DNA of 64,000 bases from Pegea sp. RAD2-039 (Eukaryota; Chordata; Thaliacea; Salpida; Salpidae). Made by a program: the position numbers and the translations under genes. Numbering within the stretch: the stretch's first letter is position 1; every line of letters starts with the position of its first letter. The notes beneath the pieces were generated by a model, which was given only the letters and a program-made list of their open reading frames with translations, searched no databases and was not told the DNA's origin. Shown one piece after another: positions 58,601 through 64,000 of the stretch. Location: contig JAQGEQ010000330.1 of assembly GCA_034620365.1 (NCBI GenBank), forward strand, positions 248,001 through 312,000, given 5' to 3'.

Positions 58601-59588
58601 TTTGATAACAGATTTTGAAAACTATTCAAAATAAAATATTTTGCTAAATGCTCTTGGCTGTTAAACAATTATTATTATGTAAAACTATTAGATTTTAAAT
58701 GAAATTTTGTTAGTTTATATTGGCTTATCGGTTATAATATGTTTATACATTTTAATTGTATTTAAATAAATTGTTAATTTTCTTTAGTTGAGCTTTTCAT
58801 GTTAAACTTTTTGCTGTTCAACATTTTCATTTATTTTCTGTATATTAAGTAAGTCTAAATCCACTCTTGAATTTAAAGCAAAATGTTCAACGAGTTTTAT
58901 AATATATCTATTATCATTACATTGATATAAAATTCATTTTAGATTTAAAAATTATTTAGAAATTTTTAAATGCATTTTCTGAATTAATTGTTGCTCTCTA
59001 TCTATGTATCATAAAATAAAATTTTATTGAAATGTTAACATCTAAACGTTGAATAAAAGAGTTTAAAATTTTGTTTTTAAAATCTTTAGAATTAAAGTTT
59101 AATGTGTTTTTCTTTGTTTGAACTGTTTTAATCGTTTTCTTTATCCAACACATTATAGTATTTAGTTTCAAAATTATAATATTTAGTTTCAAAATTCATT
59201 TTAATATTTCGGATTATATTATTTTCTAATATAGTTTAAGACTTGCTTTAAAAGCAAAAGATCTTTTGCTCTGATAAATTCTACGTGTAAAACAATAATA
59301 TCTTTCCAATAGACGTCAATATTTTTTTATTTCAATATTGAAATATATATAGATTTTTTAATTAACTGCAAGAATTATCTTTACTTTATAAAAGCAGAGA
59401 GAAGAATTTTTTTTGGTTTACTGTTAAATTTAAATACAAACTTTTTGAATATATCACTTTAAAATATTGAAAAAAATCATTTTGGTTAACTATGTATTAT
59501 TTAATTAGCATTTTTTAAATTTGAGTAGACGTTTTAATAATAAGAATCGTATGTTTAAATTTAGATTATTAAGTAAATAACGAATTAA
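55611..59588. other. AT-rich region, no gene seen
   Basis: No coding region, RNA gene or tandem repeat recognised. A short segment near 57040-57065 (AGCAACAAATCTGACGTAT) is shared with repeat R (50179 and 61938). Confidence 0.4.
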
Positions 59589-60064
<476 letters not shown>

Positions 60065-60784
60065 ATCATTTTTAATAATGGATGTTTTTAAGCAAAAACA
60101 TTATATTGCTTTTTAATTTAATTAGTTAGAATAAATATAATGATGTGAATAAATATAATTACAAAATAAATAATTACATAAACATCAATAGCTACTAGAT
60201 AGTGATAATTTAATAGCCATATTACTGGAATACAACATCTCAATAAACAGATTTATAAATCAATTTTTCGTCATCACCGTCTAAGTTCTTTAAACGACTT
60301 TAAATAATTCCTTAAATAGAGATAATAGTTTCTGATACAATTCAAGATGCTGGATTGGATCAGAAACACTAAGCTTGATTTTTAGTTGTTTAATTTGATG
60401 GTACTAATGGAGCTAATGTGACCTTACCACTGGCTGCAGTAGCCGCTTTGCACAGTTTCCCTAAGTTATTTGGAGGGTTATATAGGCTTGTTTAAGTTTT
60501 GAGTTTGTGGTTTACTCAAAAAATTGTTTAAAAATAAATTGATTTTGGTAATATGAGTTTTGTTCATTGTTTTCTTAACATTATTTGTTATCAATTTATT
60601 TCTAGATTTCGCTTTCTTAGTGGTTGTTATTATTAGTAGTTGATAAAATGAAATATTAAAAAGCATTTATTTTTAAAGATGACGTCATCACTTCCTCTCA
60701 AAACAACAACAGCCTCGGGGCATTGAGTCAGGTTTTATCACAATCGAATTTTAACTCAAAATTTAGTTTTATTCATTTTTCTAC
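60065..60784. other. Intergenic DNA with one TGACGTCATC site
   Basis: One GATGACGTCATCAC at about 60679. A short open stretch near 60395-60496 (VTLPLAAVAALHSFPKLFGG) has no start or known homologue and is not called. Confidence 0.4.
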
Positions 60785-61040
60785 TAGAAAAATAAAGATG
60801 AAAAAACCTGTTTTATTAGAAAAAATTAATCACTGAAACCAATTAACAATTTAGTGGACTTCATATAACTTTTTATCCCGAAATTTTGATGCAGTTTCTT
60901 ATATTTAAATATATATAAATTGAGTCCTTCAACAATCATGCATTTTAAAAATCAGTCAATATTTAAACAACTCCTAACTAACTGAATTATGTCATCAGTA
61001 TTTGTTGAAACAATCTCATTTGATAATGGTTGAAATAGAA
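60785..61040 (-). repeat. Dispersed repeat, inverted partner of 47085-47350
   Basis: Reverse complement of the 47085-47350 repeat with moderate divergence. Confidence 0.6.
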
Positions 61041-61103
61041 TACTGATGTTTTGTTAATTAAACATCCCCTTTATAACAACTTTGCCATGAAATTCATAAT
61101 GTG

Positions 61104-61400
61104 AGTTAGCCACATAAAAAGCTGACAACACAACCGGTATCAACGACTTGCTTCGTTGTCACATGATTGCTAGTCATCTTGTTGTAAGAGAATCAAACCA
61201 ACAGCAGATGTGAAGCTTGCAATTGAATGTTATGAATATTTGGCCCGCTATAATCTGCACTTTATAGCAAGAAACACAATATAGTACAGATTACATCGGG
61301 ACGAATTGTGACAATTGTGCTGAAAGAAATTTTGGATCTTTTCTGTAGTGTATTCAGTTTAAAGTTTGTGGTCATCTGGTTGTTAGAAAATCAAACCGAC
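61104..61400 (+). repeat. Extra partial copy of the hairpin segment of repeat R
   Basis: Matches 50245-50500 and 61998-62250 with more differences, including two in the hairpin arm (61279-61293). It lies just before repeat R copy 2. Confidence 0.75.
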
Positions 61401-61482
61401 AGCAGATTCAAAGCATGTAGTTGAATGTTATGAATATTCGGCCATTCATACAAGAGATTTGATAAGTGCAAGATTTTATTCA

Positions 61483-64000
61483 AGTAACGTTTTTTCGCAA
61501 TTTGTTTCAATGTTTTTCAAAGAATTTTTCAAATAAATTAAAAAAAGACAAAAATTAAAATTAAGAAAAATGTTTGGAAATTCTGAATGTGCATTTCGAA
61601 AAAAAACTTTGAAATTTAAAAACTTAAATTAGTAATACAAATTTGAAGTAAATATTTTTGTTTAAATGATTTAAATCTAAATACACAAACTCAAATTGAA
61701 AACTTGATACTACGATGAAAAATTGTTTAAAAATTACTTTTTCGAATGGTGTCATCCTGGAGTCATTTTGGTTTTTGTTGGTATTAGTAACTTTAAATAC
61801 TTGTTTTTATTATTTATTCTTTACAATCAGTACTACTTAGTATGATCAATGAAACAATTTAACTATTTAATTTTTGGTTCGAGAATTAGGATCACCGAAA
61901 ATATTTCAGTCGCTCAAAATGATCAACACAAGATTAGCAACAAATCTGACGTATATGTAATAGAAAAAATCAGTTTGAAAACATCCTACTTAATTAATTT
62001 TAGTTAGCCACACAAAAAGCTGACCGGTATCACAGAAATGCTTCGTTGTCATATGATTGCTGGTCTTTGGCTGTTAGAGAACCGACAGCAGGTGCAATGC
62101 TTGCAATTGAATGTTATGAATATTTGACCCGCTATAATCTGCACTTTATAGCAAGAAACACAATAAAGTGCAGATTACATCGGGACGAATTGTGACAATT
62201 GTACTAAAAGAAAATTTTGATTTTATATGCAGTGTATTCAGTTTTATGTTTGTGGTCATCTAGCTGTTAGAGAATCGATGGATTCCATAAAAATGATTTT
62301 AAATTTCTACATGTTGCCTACATTTTCTAAAAAAATAGAAATTTAGTTTTTCCATAACCAATGGGAAAAGTAATTACTAATCATTAAATTGTATTCAGGT
62401 TACCAAGTACTAACTAATTAGGATAATTTGAAAATTAAATAAATATAAACGATATATAAAAACAAAAATAAATTCATAATTTCTTATTCTTATTACCATT
62501 TGTAAAAGAAATAAGATTGCTAATAAATCTTAAACTAAAAATAAAACTTATTAAAAGTTATTCTTATTTTGTTTGAAAACTAAATGATGAGGACATTCTA
62601 GAATGAAAATTATTGAAACAGTTTAACGTTTGAATATTAAGTAAGAAAACTTTACAAAAATAGATTGGTCGATTACATTTAAGTAGAACCAAGAGATTTG
62701 ATAAGCGCAAGTTTTTTCACACTGTTTTTTAAGGTGTTTTCAAATCAATTATCTTCAGTTATTGTGAATATTACTCTGCTATCAGATATAAGTTTCACTT
62801 TCTTATAGGATTCTTTCTTCACAGTTTTAAATTAAAAATAAATACTTAAAAGAAATCTGTTTTATATATTTGAATACTTTCTAATATTAATAAATAAAGT
62901 AAAGTTCAGTTTATATTTCTATCTATTATTGCAAATTTTACTAAATGTACAATGACACATTATCTAATAAATATTTCAACTTTATAATTTAGATTTTCAC
63001 ACAATTAATTATTAAATTAAATATTAGTTAAATAACTTTCTTAGGAGTTTTACTACTTCCATATTAACAAAACTGTTAGAGGGCACAATGAACGTTGCTG
63101 CTATTTTTAGAGAATAAAGTAGTGATCATGATTTAAAGTGGAAATAATCAACAAATATGAATCACTAAGATTATTTATACTAAGATTAAAAATTGTTTAA
63201 AAATTACTTTTCGAAGTTGTCATCTTTGAGTTAATTTGAGTATTTTGTTGGTATTAGCACCTGTAAACATTTGTTTTAATTATTTATAGTTTACAATTAG
63301 TTTCAGATTCTTTATTTAAAAACAAATTTTATTCCATAAGATTATTTCAACTCAGGAACATTTTATTTATAGTTATAATCAGTTAATATAACAGTGGTTT
63401 GTTTAGACAATTTTATTTCTTATCATTTGAAATAAATCAATTTGGCTTCACCTTATTTATAGCCTATAATAGCTGGCACAAGTCAACTAGCTTACTAATA
63501 GTGATGTGCCTCATGAATTAGAGTAGTCGTCTACAGATGCCTGACAGCAAGTAATTTTCATGATTTTTGAAACCCAGAACATTTAAAACTAAATAGCAGT
63601 ATTAAAAATGTAGTTAATAAAAGTAGTTTTTATGCAAGTAGCAACAATCAACAAATATGAAAGATTGATTTTATAGTAAAAGAAAAAAGATTTTAACAAT
63701 TGATAAAATTATTATAATGATAATTTAAATTTATTTTTTTAGTTAATATAATTGATATCTTTTATTTATTTATATCATTTGAAAAACTCATTTCAATTTC
63801 ACCTCATTTATAGTCAATAAAAGCACCAACATATATTTTACTGATAAAAATATTATCCTTAATTTGCTATTTGTGTTATATAAATCATTTCATTTTTTTA
63901 AATTAGTTTTAACAAGTTTACATTTATTAGTTTGTTAGTATTTTATTAGTAATTTTAATACATCTTATACATTTTATTAGTATTTAAAATTATTAGATTT
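61483..64000 (+). repeat. Long direct repeat R, copy 2 (runs to window end)
   Basis: Partner of 49750-52255. Carries the same hairpin at 62135-62177. The match is still present at about 63990, so the copy may continue beyond the window. Confidence 0.85.

Noticed and set aside
60395-60496. Short open stretch VTLPLAAVAALHSFPKLFGG
   Set aside because: No start codon, splice context or recognised family; too short to support.

Overview
This is a eukaryotic, almost certainly animal, nuclear window. It is very AT-rich, with spliced genes whose introns are mostly about 50 nt, three scattered nuclear tRNA genes, decayed LINE 3' ends and several minisatellites. Recognised proteins are a GPI inositol-deacylase (PGAP1), a SUZ-domain protein (SZRD1), a family of C-type-lectin-like membrane receptors and a C2H2 zinc-finger remnant. 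Short introns plus low GC suggest a compact invertebrate genome; I cannot place the phylum.

Layout. 1-36.4 kb is a segmentally duplicated gene cluster. Two nearly identical PGAP1 genes (1939-5203 and 21560-24796, about 19.6 kb apart) and three PGAP1 fragments alternate with six open lectin-like genes (8677-9456 -, 11499-12503 -, 16733-17380 +, 27106-28053 -, 29368-30336 +, 32704-33354 +) and two lectin remnants. Each lectin gene sits behind one of two conserved non-coding 5' flanks. Six arrays of a 109-bp satellite separate the units. A small exon-like fragment of unknown identity occurs five times. 36.4-39 kb holds tRNA-Leu(AAG), a LINE 3' end with a repeated tail, tRNA-Lys(TTT) and tRNA-Phe(GAA). 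39.7-44.1 kb is the five-exon SZRD1 gene on the minus strand; one of its introns carries about 130 copies of a 20-bp minisatellite. 44-64 kb is mostly AT-rich DNA without recognisable genes: an 18-bp minisatellite, a roughly 2.5-kb direct repeat present twice, diverged older repeats and a broken zinc-finger sequence.

Two things stand out. First, the CRE-like palindrome TGACGTCA, usually as TGATGACGTCATCA, occurs about fifty times in and around each PGAP1 gene, in all reading frames. It also marks SZRD1, its downstream flank and each 109-bp satellite unit, yet is absent from the lectin genes. Second, the lectin receptors combine one N-terminal half with two versions of the C-terminal lectin half and three kinds of cytoplasmic tail, one bearing several YxxI motifs. 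One gene is a visible ectodomain mosaic. This resembles a diversifying recognition-receptor cluster. Both interpretations are inferences from sequence alone.
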